From Enterococcus gilvus ATCC BAA-350 (GTDB lineage: Bacteria; Bacillota; Bacilli; Lactobacillales; Enterococcaceae), in assembly GCF_000407545.1 (NCBI RefSeq), contig NZ_ASWH01000001.1, positions 434,001 through 498,000 on the forward strand: a stretch of DNA of 64,000 nucleotides, in the 5' to 3' direction. The notes beneath the pieces were generated by a model. The model saw only the letters and a list, made by a program, of their open reading frames with translations, searched no databases and was not told the DNA's origin. Positions 1-8,161 of this stretch are shown here, in pieces. Position 1 is the first letter of the stretch. The number at the start of each line of letters is the position of its first letter. The translations under genes were made by a program, and so were the position numbers.

Positions 1-1
1 C

Positions 2-34
2 GGTTTGGTTGTTGCTTCGTTCTTCCTATATTAA
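2..34 (+). CDS. C-terminal tail of an upstream gene, possibly a permease
   Basis: The first bases read in one frame as a short hydrophobic end (GLVVASFFLY) followed by TAA, 22 bases before the start of hyuA. A hydrophobic C-terminus so close to hyuA would fit a membrane transporter in the same operon. The other two frames also stop within about 45 bases, so this is only a plausible reading. Confidence 0.25.
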   Translation, partial: GLVVASFFLY

Positions 35-56
35 TTAGAGATTGAGGTAAACAAAA

Positions 57-2189
57 ATGGGAAAAAAAGTAAGGATTGGAATTGATGTCGGTGGTACTTT
101 CACTGATGCAGTGGCAATCGATAATGAAACTTATGAAGTGATTGCAAAATTAAAAATCCCAACTACTCACGAAGATGGTGTAGCCAGAGGGATCGTTAAA
201 ATCATCCAAAAACTTCTGACTGAAAACAATATCGCTCCGGAAGATGTGATTTTCATTGCCCACGGAACAACTCAAGCTACAAATGCATTACTTGAAGGTG
301 ATGTAGCAAAAGTCGGTATTGTGGGTATGGGAACTGGAATGGACGCTCGTACCGCAAAAAAAGAAACATCAATCGAGCATATTGAGTTAGCTCCCAATAA
401 ATATTTGCATTCTGAACATGTTTTCATTGATTCATCGAAATTAACAGAACAAGAAGTTGAAAAAAATATTCATGAATTAATCAATAAAGACTGTCAGGTG
501 ATTGTTGCCAGTGAAGCATATTCTGTGGATGATCCCGAAAATGAAACAAAGGTAATCGAAAAGGCACAGCAAGAAGAGTTATTTGCTACGGGTGGGCACG
601 AAATTTCCCAGCTTTATGGATTGAAAATGCGGACGCGAACAGCGGTGGTGAATGCGTCATTGATTCCGAAAATGATGCAAACGGCAAATATGACAGAATC
701 GGCAGTATTGGATACTAAAATTCAGTCTGGTTTAATGATCATGCGTTGTGATGGTGGAGTTATGAGCATCAATGAAGTGCGCCAACGGCCTATTTTAACG
801 ATGTTATCAGGATTAGCTGCTGGTGTTGCGGGTGCATTGATGTATGAAAAAGTCAGCGATGGAATCTTTTTTGAAGTCGGTGGAACCAGTGTCGATATCT
901 CTGTCATCAAGAATGGGAAAGTAATGATTAAATACGCCCAGGTCGGCGGTCATAAAACGTACCTTCGTTCATTGGATGTTCGTACATTAGCTGTTGCGGG
1001 TGGAAGTATGATCCGTGTGAAAGACAAAAAAATCGTTGATGTTGGTCCGCGTAGTGCCCATATCGCTGGTCTAGAATATGAATGCTTTACTGACGTGGAA
1101 AATTTAGATAATCCAACAATCGAGTTTGTATCTCCTCGTGACGGCGATCCGAATGAATATGTCATCGTTCAGGGTACCGGCACAAATGCATATTCTTATA
1201 CATTAGCAGGCGCAGCGAATTTATTAAGTTACGTACCGGAGGGAGATTACGCCCAAGGAAATGCTGAAGCAAATAAAAAAGCGTGGGATGCATTAGGAGC
1301 TTATCTTGGAAAATCTGCTGAAGAAGTGGCAAAAGAAGTCATGAATTTTGCAATGGAAAAACTAGAACCAGTCATTAATGATTTGATTGACGAATACGAG
1401 ATGGATCGCAATTTCATTACACTAGTCGGCGGCGGAGGATCTGGTGCAATCGTCGTACCAGCGTTAGCAGAATATTATGACTATAAATGGAAGTTAGCTA
1501 AAAACGCACCTTATATTTCAACAATCGGAGTCGCTTTAGCGATGGTTCGCGAGCAAATCGAGCGATCTATCACGAATCCAAGCGAAAATGATATTAAGAA
1601 GATTCGGGCAGATGTTATCGAAAAAATCATTCAATCGGGTGCAAACGAAGAAACGGTTGAAGTCAATATCGAGATTGATACTCAACGTAATATTGTTCGT
1701 GCAGTAGCGACCGGAGCAACAGAGCTTCGCCAGAAAAGTTTAGGCGCTTCAGATGTTAATGAGGATCAATTAAAGACAATTACTTCGGAAGCACTGGGAC
1801 TTGACACGAATAGCATCAAATGTGCAGGAAAGGTAGGCCGTTGGAACTTGATGGATGCGACAATCATCAAGAAGAAACTTTTCTTTAAAAGTAAACGGAC
1901 GAATGTTTGTGTAGTTGACCGTGAAGGCGTTGTTCGTTTCAAACATAGTAATGCTCACTATTTCAAATTTCCTAAAAATCAATCAGACAAAGAGTTTCTT
2001 TCTTTTATTGATGAATATACAATTTATTCAGATGCCAATGCAACGATTCCGAAAGTATTCTTGTTCTTTAGAGAAAAAATGTTAGACTTGACTGGAATGC
2101 AAACATTAGAACAATTAACATCAATCATGGATGTTGAGACAGAAAATTTGGATAATAATGAGGAAGTCATAGCGGTAGCATACAAATAA
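57..2189 (+). CDS. Hydantoinase/oxoprolinase family protein (HyuA-like)
   Basis: Family members are ATP-dependent amide/lactam-ring hydrolases or carboxylases (N-methylhydantoinase, 5-oxoprolinase, acetophenone carboxylase alpha subunits). The N-terminus has the sugar-kinase-like phosphate-binding motif GIDVGGTFTDAVA (residues 8-20). A second glycine-rich motif, FEVGGTSVDISV, lies near residue 270, and LVGGGGSG lies near residue 460. The length of 710 residues is normal for HyuA. The start has a GAGG element about 10 bases upstream. No HyuB-type partner lies downstream; the next gene is an HExxH protein 12 bases away. A partner such as HyuB or DUF917 could lie upstream, outside the window. 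The substrate cannot be told from sequence. Confidence 0.85.
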   Translation: MGKKVRIGIDVGGTFTDAVAIDNETYEVIAKLKIPTTHEDGVARGIVKIIQKLLTENNIAPEDVIFIAHGTTQATNALLEGDVAKVGIVGMGTGMDARTAKKETSIEHIELAPNKYLHSEHVFIDSSKLTEQEVEKNIHELINKDCQVIVASEAYSVDDPENETKVIEKAQQEELFATGGHEISQLYGLKMRTRTAVVNASLIPKMMQTANMTESAVLDTKIQSGLMIMRCDGGVMSINEVRQRPILTMLSGLAAGVAGALMYEKVSDGIFFEVGGTSVDISVIKNGKVMIKYAQVGGHKTYLRSLDVRTLAVAGGSMIRVKDKKIVDVGPRSAHIAGLEYECFTDVENLDNPTIEFVSPRDGDPNEYVIVQGTGTNAYSYTLAGAANLLSYVPEGDYAQGNAEANKKAWDALGAYLGKSAEEVAKEVMNFAMEKLEPVINDLIDEYEMDRNFITLVGGGGSGAIVVPALAEYYDYKWKLAKNAPYISTIGVALAMVREQIERSITNPSENDIKKIRADVIEKIIQSGANEETVEVNIEIDTQRNIVRAVATGATELRQKSLGASDVNEDQLKTITSEALGLDTNSIKCAGKVGRWNLMDATIIKKKLFFKSKRTNVCVVDREGVVRFKHSNAHYFKFPKNQSDKEFLSFIDEYTIYSDANATIPKVFLFFREKMLDLTGMQTLEQLTSIMDVETENLDNNEEVIAVAYK

Positions 2190-2201
2190 AAAGGAGCAAT
2201 A

Positions 2202-2837
2202 ATGGATTATTTTTCGGACGAATTTTTAGCTTATTTGGAATTGAAGCAGGATATGCTATTCCATAAGATACCATCAGAGGATCTTTGGCATTATCTTGAG
2301 AAATCTTTGGCAATTGGCAAAAGTTTTGCTTCAAAATCAAAGTCAAAGGATATTTTTGCACTTTACGAGGACAATGAAATCGAAATAAAAGAAGAAAAAC
2401 ATGACGGCGTTTTCTATAAGGTTCAGATGCGCGCGCAATTTGAATCGGATCGAAAAGGAAACCATCTTGTTTACTTGTATGAAAAATCCATTGTTCAATT
2501 GGCTGAAGCAAACCATTTGGGATTAAAAGAAATGAAGCGAATTATTTTATCCCATGAATATTTTCATTATTTAGAAGAAAAAGGTAGAACCCATGTCTAT
2601 GATCAATTTGCACCGATCGAAAGTGCAAAAATTTTAGGAATTTCTCGAAAAGCGCATATTCGTCGAACAAGTGAAATAGCAGCGAATGCTTTTGCAAAAT
2701 ATTTGTTAAATTTAAGCCATTTACCAAGTTTTTATGACTATCAATACCTCTTGAAGACAAACCAGATAACTCTACAGGATATTGAAGAAGAACATGATCA
2801 ATTTAAAGCATTAATTAGAAAGCAAGTAATCGGCTAG
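2202..2837 (+). CDS. ImmA/IrrE-like zinc metallopeptidase-fold protein
   Basis: A 211-residue soluble protein with no signal peptide. It carries HEYFH at residues 118-122, a match to the HExxH zinc motif, and a downstream glutamate (E158) in SEIAANAFAKYLL. The ImmA/IrrE peptidases share this pattern, in which a glutamate before an AN-FA-LL segment is the third metal ligand. ImmA-type enzymes cleave regulators, but no helix-turn-helix partner is adjacent. The gene has an AAGGAG site and follows hyuA by 12 bases, so the two are probably co-transcribed. Any link to hydantoin metabolism, such as maturation or regulation, is inference. No close named homologue is recognised. Confidence 0.6.
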   Translation: MDYFSDEFLAYLELKQDMLFHKIPSEDLWHYLEKSLAIGKSFASKSKSKDIFALYEDNEIEIKEEKHDGVFYKVQMRAQFESDRKGNHLVYLYEKSIVQLAEANHLGLKEMKRIILSHEYFHYLEEKGRTHVYDQFAPIESAKILGISRKAHIRRTSEIAANAFAKYLLNLSHLPSFYDYQYLLKTNQITLQDIEEEHDQFKALIRKQVIG

Positions 2838-2854
2838 ATGCGTAAGTGTCTAGC
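2831..2854 (+). terminator. Weak hairpin overlapping the stop codon
   Basis: GGCTAG and CTAGCC form a 6-bp stem across the stop codon of the HExxH protein gene, followed by ATTTGTTT. The U-run is poor, so this would at most attenuate readthrough into the fructokinase gene. Confidence 0.3.
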
Positions 2855-2878
2855 CATTTGTTTCGAAAGGAAGATTAG

Positions 2879-3763
2879 ATGTCACAAAAAAGATTTGGAA
2901 GTATTGAAGCAGGTGGAACAAAATTTGTTTGTGCTGTAGGTAATGAACAACTTAAGATTCTTGAAACAAACACTTTTTCAACCATGGAACCAAGAGAGAC
3001 TATGGAGCAAGTAAAAGATTTTTTTAGCTATTACCCAGTAGATGCATTGGGCATCGGAACATTTGGTCCAGTAGATATTGACTCAACGTCATCAACTTAT
3101 GGTAAAATTTTGGCTTCGCCAAAAAAGGCTTGGCAAGGGTTTAACTTTATCCAAGCAGTAAAAGAATGGTTTTCAGGTCCAATATTTCTAACAACTGATG
3201 TGAACTCGAGCGCTTATGGAGAATTTACAATGGGGGATGCTAAAAATGTGAACTCTTGCGTATATATCACGGTTGGAACCGGAATCGGAGCTGGTGTGAT
3301 CCAAAATGACCAATTTGTTGGTGGAACGACGCACTTAGAAATAGGCCATGGGTATGTTCATCGACATAAGAATGATGTAGATTTTTCGGGTGTGTGTCCT
3401 TATCATGGTGGAAGTTGTTTTGAAGGAGTTGCGGCTGGCCCAAGTATTGAAAAACGAACGGGGGTCCGTGGTGAAATGCTTCCGCAAGATCATCCTGTCT
3501 GGTCGATTGAAGCTAATTATTTAGCGCAATTAGCTTATAATCTACGAGTAAATTTTGCACCAGAAAAAATTATTTTTGGAGGGGGAGTCATCAATGAAGG
3601 ATTGATGGAATTGGCACGCGAACAATTTGTAATGATTAATGCGGGTTATGTTTCTGTCCCAGAATTAGATGATTTCATTGTTACTTCAGCTTTTCAAGAT
3701 AACACTAGTGCTACAGTCGGGAATTTCGCATTGGCACAAAAAGTACTGACTAAATCCAATTAA
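2879..3763 (+). CDS. scrK: ROK-family fructokinase
   Basis: Phosphorylates fructose to fructose 6-phosphate in the cytoplasm. The N-terminus has the ATP-binding SIEAGGTKFVCAVG. The centre has VGTGIGAGV and then the ROK zinc signature H-L-E-I-G-H-G followed by the cysteine segment CPYHGGSCFEG (residues about 159-187). The length of 294 residues is typical of ScrK-type fructokinases. The start has GAAAGGAAG about 6 bases upstream. It is read in the same direction as the hyuA pair but is probably a separate functional unit. A convergent RpiR-type sugar regulator follows and may control it. ROK specificity varies (fructose, mannose, glucose); fructose is favoured because of the N-terminus and the zinc motif. 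Confidence 0.8.
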   Translation: MSQKRFGSIEAGGTKFVCAVGNEQLKILETNTFSTMEPRETMEQVKDFFSYYPVDALGIGTFGPVDIDSTSSTYGKILASPKKAWQGFNFIQAVKEWFSGPIFLTTDVNSSAYGEFTMGDAKNVNSCVYITVGTGIGAGVIQNDQFVGGTTHLEIGHGYVHRHKNDVDFSGVCPYHGGSCFEGVAAGPSIEKRTGVRGEMLPQDHPVWSIEANYLAQLAYNLRVNFAPEKIIFGGGVINEGLMELAREQFVMINAGYVSVPELDDFIVTSAFQDNTSATVGNFALAQKVLTKSN

Positions 3764-3765
3764 AT

Positions 3766-3808
3766 AAAAATACTCAATCAACGTTAAACGGTTGATTGAG
3801 TATTTTTA
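3766..3808. terminator. Bidirectional rho-independent terminator
   Basis: ACTCAATCAAC pairs with GTTGATTGAGT around an 8-base loop. A-rich and T-rich flanks on the two sides let it serve both scrK and the convergent RpiR-type gene. Confidence 0.85.
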
Positions 3809-4660
3809 TTACCACTCGTAAATAGCAGAATCAGCAGATTCATAGGAATTGATAATCGTATCGCTGCTTAGTTTTCGCTGACGTAGTCCCCGATTGTCTC
3901 GTAAAATTGTTGCGAAAATAATATCGAAAACCAAAGAGATCATGACAGAGTTTGTCAGTACGAGCGAATTATTCGCGGACATATGGTCTGGAATAATGAA
4001 TTTGATATCAATCATATCACTGACTTTCGGATTGTCATTACTTGAAATCAAAATGGTTTTTACATCTTTTCGCTTAATTTTCGTTAAGAAAGGAATAATA
4101 TCTTTGGTTATCACTGAAGGGACAACGGCGATTAGGACCGAATCGCTGCTCATATTTTCAATCGCCAATTGGGTTTCTAGGTTCTCTTTTAAGGTAGTAA
4201 CTTCCATACCTAATTGCCGCAATTTGAAGGCAAATTCTTTGCTGACAAAAGAAGTATTATAGATTGATAAAATAAATACTTTACGATTGAGCGTGATCAT
4301 TGACGCAGCATCTTCAATATTTTGAGCATCCAACATCGCGCATGTATTCGTTAACATTTTCTTATAATCAAGCGTTACGTACTCAATCAAGTTCGATTCA
4401 TCGAAAGACTTTTCTTGATCTTCCAAGTGAGTCATACTTTGAGCTAATGCGATCTTAAATTTATTGAACCCTTTAAAACCAATTTTTTTACTGAAGCGAT
4501 TAATGCTTGCTTCCGAAGTATCGGTTTTTTTGGCTAAATTTGTGATGGTATTTGAAATAACATATTCAGGATTTTCAATTACAAATTTACTGATCTCGTG
4601 TTCACTAGAAGTAAAACTTGATTCTAATGATTTTATTTTTAATAATACAGCGGATTGCAT
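3809..4660 (-). CDS. RpiR/MurR-family transcriptional regulator
   Basis: An N-terminal RpiR-type helix-turn-helix lies at about residues 1-77 (TITNLAKKTDTSEASINRFSKK). A C-terminal SIS sugar-phosphate-binding domain lies at about residues 110-240 (VFILSIYNTSFVSKEFAFKL and VLIAVVPSVITKDII). These proteins sense sugar phosphates. The length of 283 residues is normal. GAGGAG lies 5 bases before the ATG. It converges on the fructokinase gene across a shared terminator. A regulatory role on fructokinase or another sugar gene is inferred from proximity. Confidence 0.85.
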   Translation of the reverse strand: MQSAVLLKIKSLESSFTSSEHEISKFVIENPEYVISNTITNLAKKTDTSEASINRFSKKIGFKGFNKFKIALAQSMTHLEDQEKSFDESNLIEYVTLDYKKMLTNTCAMLDAQNIEDAASMITLNRKVFILSIYNTSFVSKEFAFKLRQLGMEVTTLKENLETQLAIENMSSDSVLIAVVPSVITKDIIPFLTKIKRKDVKTILISSNDNPKVSDMIDIKFIIPDHMSANNSLVLTNSVMISLVFDIIFATILRDNRGLRQRKLSSDTIINSYESADSAIYEW

Positions 4661-4899
4661 GTCATCTCCTCGTTTCTTTCCCCATTATATCAATAAAACT
4701 AAGTACTGAGTAGTTAGTTAACTTAAGTTTTTTTTCTAAATTTAATAAAAAAGAATTGCATATAATATATAGATGGACAGGATTAATATAACTATATTTT
4801 ACTGAGTCTATCAGGTGATACTACATTTCTGCCACTAGAGCATCTCAGACTTCTGTGGTACAGTGAGTCAGTGGAAACTATAGAGGAGGATATCATCCT
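4661..4899. other. Gap upstream of truA; untranslated leader with weak pairing
   Basis: AT-rich at its left end, with a TATAAT-like element near 4760 that lacks a clear -35 box. The last 100 bases before truA hold short complementary pieces (GCCAC/GTGGT, AGGAT/ATCCT around the ribosome binding site). No T-box or known riboswitch signature was recognised. Confidence 0.4.
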
Positions 4900-5637
4900 A
4901 TGCGAAATATTAAATTAACCATCGAATACGATGGCAAACGTTACCTGGGCTGGCAGCGTTTAGGGGATTCAGAAAAGACGATCCAAGGGAAGATCGAAAG
5001 TGTGATCGCGCAAATGACTGGCGAGAAAATCGAGATTATTGGCTCTGGCCGAACCGACGCGGGGGCTCATGCCCATGGGCAAGTCGCGAATTTTAAAACG
5101 AACTCGGAAATGGCGCGGAATGAAATGCTGACGTTCTTTAATCGTTATCTGCCAAGTGACATCGTCGTGAAGAAGGTGGAAGAGATGCCGGAACGCTTCC
5201 ATGCTCGTTATAATGTGAAGGGCAAGCAGTACAGCTATTATGTTTGGAATGATCCGATTCCAACCGCCTTTGAACGCTATCACAGCTTTTACGTGCCTGA
5301 TAAATTAGACATGGAGAAGATGAATGAAGCCTGCGAGAAGCTGATCGGCAAGCATGACTTTATCGGTTTTTCTGCATTGAAGAAATCGAAAAAATCAACG
5401 ACACGAACGATTGAAAAAATTTCAATCGAACGTGAAGGGAGTATGCTGCGATTCACGTTTGTCGGTAACGGTTTTTTACATAAGATGGTCCGTATCTTGA
5501 TGGGAACTATCTTAGAGATTGGTTTAGGAAAATTGCCAGTCACCGTGATCGATGACGTATTAGAAAACAAAGTTCGAGAAGCTGCGGGGGAGACTGCACC
5601 GGCGCAAGGACTGTTTTTAGATGAAGTATTTTATTAA
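4900..5637 (+). CDS. truA: tRNA pseudouridine synthase A
   Basis: Isomerises uridine to pseudouridine at positions 38-40 of tRNA anticodon stems. The N-terminal KLTIEYDGKRYLGWQ and the catalytic segment GSGRTDAGAHAHGQ are diagnostic. D53 is the catalytic aspartate. The C-terminal FVGNGFLHKMVRILMGTILEIG is also typical. The length of 245 residues is normal. The site GAGGAGG precedes the ATG. It is usually found after ecfT in Firmicutes, but here it stands alone between accessory genes. Confidence 0.97.
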   Translation: MRNIKLTIEYDGKRYLGWQRLGDSEKTIQGKIESVIAQMTGEKIEIIGSGRTDAGAHAHGQVANFKTNSEMARNEMLTFFNRYLPSDIVVKKVEEMPERFHARYNVKGKQYSYYVWNDPIPTAFERYHSFYVPDKLDMEKMNEACEKLIGKHDFIGFSALKKSKKSTTRTIEKISIEREGSMLRFTFVGNGFLHKMVRILMGTILEIGLGKLPVTVIDDVLENKVREAAGETAPAQGLFLDEVFY

Positions 5638-5642
5638 GACGA

Positions 5643-5681
5643 AGCAGGTGTGAACAGTGAGTGTTCACACCTGCTTTTTTT
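5643..5681. terminator. Strong terminator shared by truA and the convergent hydrolase gene
   Basis: A 14-bp perfect stem, AGCAGGTGTGAACA with TGTTCACACCTGCT, and a 7-T run. The hydrolase stop codon at 5665-5667 lies inside the right arm. Confidence 0.9.
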
Positions 5682-6477
5682 GTTCCTCCAACCACTCCTC
5701 CAACGTATCCAACAGGCGCTGTACCTCGGGCTTTTCTATGTTCTTCAGGAAATCGTGGTCCAAGTAATACAGGGGAACAAATCGGCTGTTCGGGATGCTG
5801 CGAGCGAGAGATTTGCTGTAGCGAAAAGGAATTTCTTTGTCCGAAGTGCTGGCCGTACTGAATGTCCTTGGGAAATGATCTAGTGCTTCTTTTGTTAATG
5901 CAAACTCAGCCAATGTCTCTATGCCATAGTATTCTGGAAGCAAGTGCTGCTGGACCGCATAATGATAGAGCAGGTAACGAGACAGCGAAGGGTCATCTTG
6001 GATAGGACTCTTTAAGTCGATTCCTTCGATTTGTTTGGCTTCGATTTTTTGTGGAATCAACTCGCGAGGGTCATCGATAAATTGCAGGTCCGTGTAGCCG
6101 TAAAAATTGACTAAGAAATGTGGCGATACATGGGCTTTTTGTAAGTTTTTCGTTAGATGAAGCATCAGAAAACTACCGGCAGAGCGGCCGCAGACACCAA
6201 AGGGTCGGTCTTTTATGATCGTATCCAGCAGGTAGCTGACTGTTTTCTCTAGCGCCTCAAGGATTTCTTTCAATGAATGATTGGGTGCCAATGGATAATC
6301 TAAGGCAATCACGGAGTAGCCTTTAGTCAAAAAGCGTGTTTTTAGGTCCGTAGGGAGATCGCTTTTTGATCCATAGACCAGTCCGCCTCCGTGGAGATAA
6401 AGAACAAAGCGATTGTTTTCTGGAGATTCATACAGGTCGATGGTTCCATTAGGTGTCGAGTGTGTGCTTTTTTTCAT
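5665..6477 (-). CDS. Alpha/beta hydrolase (esterase/lipase-like)
   Basis: A cytoplasmic serine hydrolase of the hormone-sensitive-lipase-like group. HGGG at residues 29-32 forms the oxyanion hole. GRSAG at 97-101 is the nucleophile elbow with S99. YLDHDFL near the C-terminus probably supplies the catalytic histidine. The length of 270 residues is normal. Its start overlaps the pucR-like gene upstream by 29 bases, so the two are transcribed together from the divergent promoter region. By context it may act on an amide or ester in the neighbouring ureide pathway, but no substrate can be assigned. Kynurenine-formamidase-like activity is one alternative. Confidence 0.75.
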   Translation of the reverse strand: MKKSTHSTPNGTIDLYESPENNRFVLYLHGGGLVYGSKSDLPTDLKTRFLTKGYSVIALDYPLAPNHSLKEILEALEKTVSYLLDTIIKDRPFGVCGRSAGSFLMLHLTKNLQKAHVSPHFLVNFYGYTDLQFIDDPRELIPQKIEAKQIEGIDLKSPIQDDPSLSRYLLYHYAVQQHLLPEYYGIETLAEFALTKEALDHFPRTFSTASTSDKEIPFRYSKSLARSIPNSRFVPLYYLDHDFLKNIEKPEVQRLLDTLEEWLEEQKKQV

Positions 6478-8041
6478 GGGCGTTTTTCCTCATCTTTATA
6501 ATATATGTTCCTACTTCATGGTTCATTACTTGGAGCGGATCGGTTAGGTCGATCGCCAAAAGGTGTTCGATTTTATTTAAACGGTAACGGATCGTTTTTG
6601 AATGAAGAAACATCGCTTCTGCGGTTTGCTTATAGTTTCGATTGTTGCGTAAAAATTGATAAAACGTTTCGAAAAGTTCGAAATTTGATTGGGATAAATG
6701 CAGCAGATTTTCAGGGACGATTTCGTCGATGGCTTGGAGCTGCTCCGTACGCACAAAGTGTCGAAAAATGCCGATGTCCGCTAGACTGACTACCGTGTCT
6801 TGATAAAATTCCTCACTGAATCGTAAGATGTCCAAACACTCCATCAAAATTTCTTTTAAGTCATTTCTTTCTTTCAAACTGCTGATAACAAACGTCGTCG
6901 TCGGCTGAAGCTCAAGGATTTCTGCAAGCAATCGTTTTACGCTGGCTTTTGAAATTTCATTTTTTTGATCAAAGTTAAAGAGAATCAGAGAATAATTGTG
7001 GTGGTCAAAAAAGATCGAATCGGATTTTAGCCTCTTCAATAGATTGAGTGTCTTGTCTTTCAATAATTTCATGCTGGACTCTTTGGTTGAAAAAGCGACT
7101 GCTTGATAGTAACGATGGTGGTTCATAGACGCTTCTTGCAGCAAACTTTCCAGCTCATCTGGATTATTTGGTGTATTTTGTAAGATGGCATCTGCGAGAT
7201 TGTTCAACCGTTCATAGCGTTCCTTTTTTAGTAAGTATTCTGTATTGAATCGTTCTTGCAGAACATCGATCGTATTCTCAATGATCACCAAGTCTGTCTC
7301 CTTGACCTCAGGCTGCTCTAAGTAGACCAGCAACAAACAATGGCTGGAGTAGGGATTGAATAAGCTAATCTCTAACGCCGTTTGATTTTGGCTGCGTTCC
7401 TGAGAGAAAAGCGTCAGCAGCGTATAGTCATTTTTAGTGAACTCACCGCTCGACAAGCTTTTCCGATCAAGGACCACGGGGGCTTTCGGAACGTCGCCAA
7501 AAGTGATCTCCAATTGATGATCGAACATTTTCAGGCTGCAGGGAGACTGAAAAAGAAGGTAAAACTCTTCCATGATTTTCTGTAGGGAAGGATGGTGGCG
7601 TTCCAATTGTGTGAATCGCTGGCGGACTTCATAGTAGGTCCTCAATACATGCGTTTGATGGTTTAATAATGGCTCGTAAATGGTCAGCAAGATTTTTTCA
7701 TAGCTAACGTCTTGTGCGATCTTGATCAGTGGGATCTGATAGCTGAAGGACAATTGAATGACCCATTCAGGAATGATCTTGATCAAACGATCCATTTTGA
7801 CGACCAAGCCGCTTACTCCGATTTTCTGCATTTTATAAAAGAAATCTTCCAAATCTGCTTCTGAAATACCATTGAAGGCGTAAAAGGAAGTAAGGATCAA
7901 TTGATTGCTTTTACTCCATTGCTCGATGTCGAGTGCCTCCAAGACCATCGCGGACGCTACTTCATTGTCCAGACCGATCTCCTTCGTAAGAATCTTACAA
8001 TTTCTTAGCTCTCCTATAGTCAGTAATTCTTTTAATTTCAT
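6449..8041 (-). CDS. PucR-family transcriptional regulator
   Basis: The N-terminal PucR domain (LKELLTIGELRNCKILTKE) occupies about residues 1-120. The C-terminal PucR helix-turn-helix (NYKQTAEAMFLHSKTIRYRL) lies at about residues 470-520. PucR regulators activate purine and ureide catabolism genes. I place the start at the ATG at 8041, giving 530 residues, because AAAGGAG lies 6 bases upstream; an in-frame ATG 15 codons earlier has no such site. It is divergent from the FdrA-YlbE fusion gene across a 120-bp gap, which points to it as the regulator of that operon. Confidence 0.85.
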   Translation of the reverse strand: MKLKELLTIGELRNCKILTKEIGLDNEVASAMVLEALDIEQWSKSNQLILTSFYAFNGISEADLEDFFYKMQKIGVSGLVVKMDRLIKIIPEWVIQLSFSYQIPLIKIAQDVSYEKILLTIYEPLLNHQTHVLRTYYEVRQRFTQLERHHPSLQKIMEEFYLLFQSPCSLKMFDHQLEITFGDVPKAPVVLDRKSLSSGEFTKNDYTLLTLFSQERSQNQTALEISLFNPYSSHCLLLVYLEQPEVKETDLVIIENTIDVLQERFNTEYLLKKERYERLNNLADAILQNTPNNPDELESLLQEASMNHHRYYQAVAFSTKESSMKLLKDKTLNLLKRLKSDSIFFDHHNYSLILFNFDQKNEISKASVKRLLAEILELQPTTTFVISSLKERNDLKEILMECLDILRFSEEFYQDTVVSLADIGIFRHFVRTEQLQAIDEIVPENLLHLSQSNFELFETFYQFLRNNRNYKQTAEAMFLHSKTIRYRLNKIEHLLAIDLTDPLQVMNHEVGTYIIKMRKNAHEKKHTLDT

Positions 8042-8161
8042 TGAATTCTCCTTTTTGCCTCTTTTGGATAAAAAGCATGGTTTCATTTTAGAATATCGTC
8101 TGATGAAAACGCAATCTTTTGGATTTAAAATGAAGATGTTGGAAGAAAGGCAGGGAATAAA
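8042..8161. promoter_or_regulatory. Divergent promoter region, pucR-like gene / fdrA-ylbE operon
   Basis: A 120-bp AT-rich gap between two outward-facing operons. It must hold both promoters and, by position, the PucR target site. I could not recognise the Bacillus-type PucR box or clear -35/-10 pairs by eye. Confidence 0.5.

Noticed and set aside
4790..4899. The truA leader as a T-box or riboswitch.
   Set aside because: No T-box sequence, no recognised aptamer core and no terminator stem before truA; only short scattered pairings.
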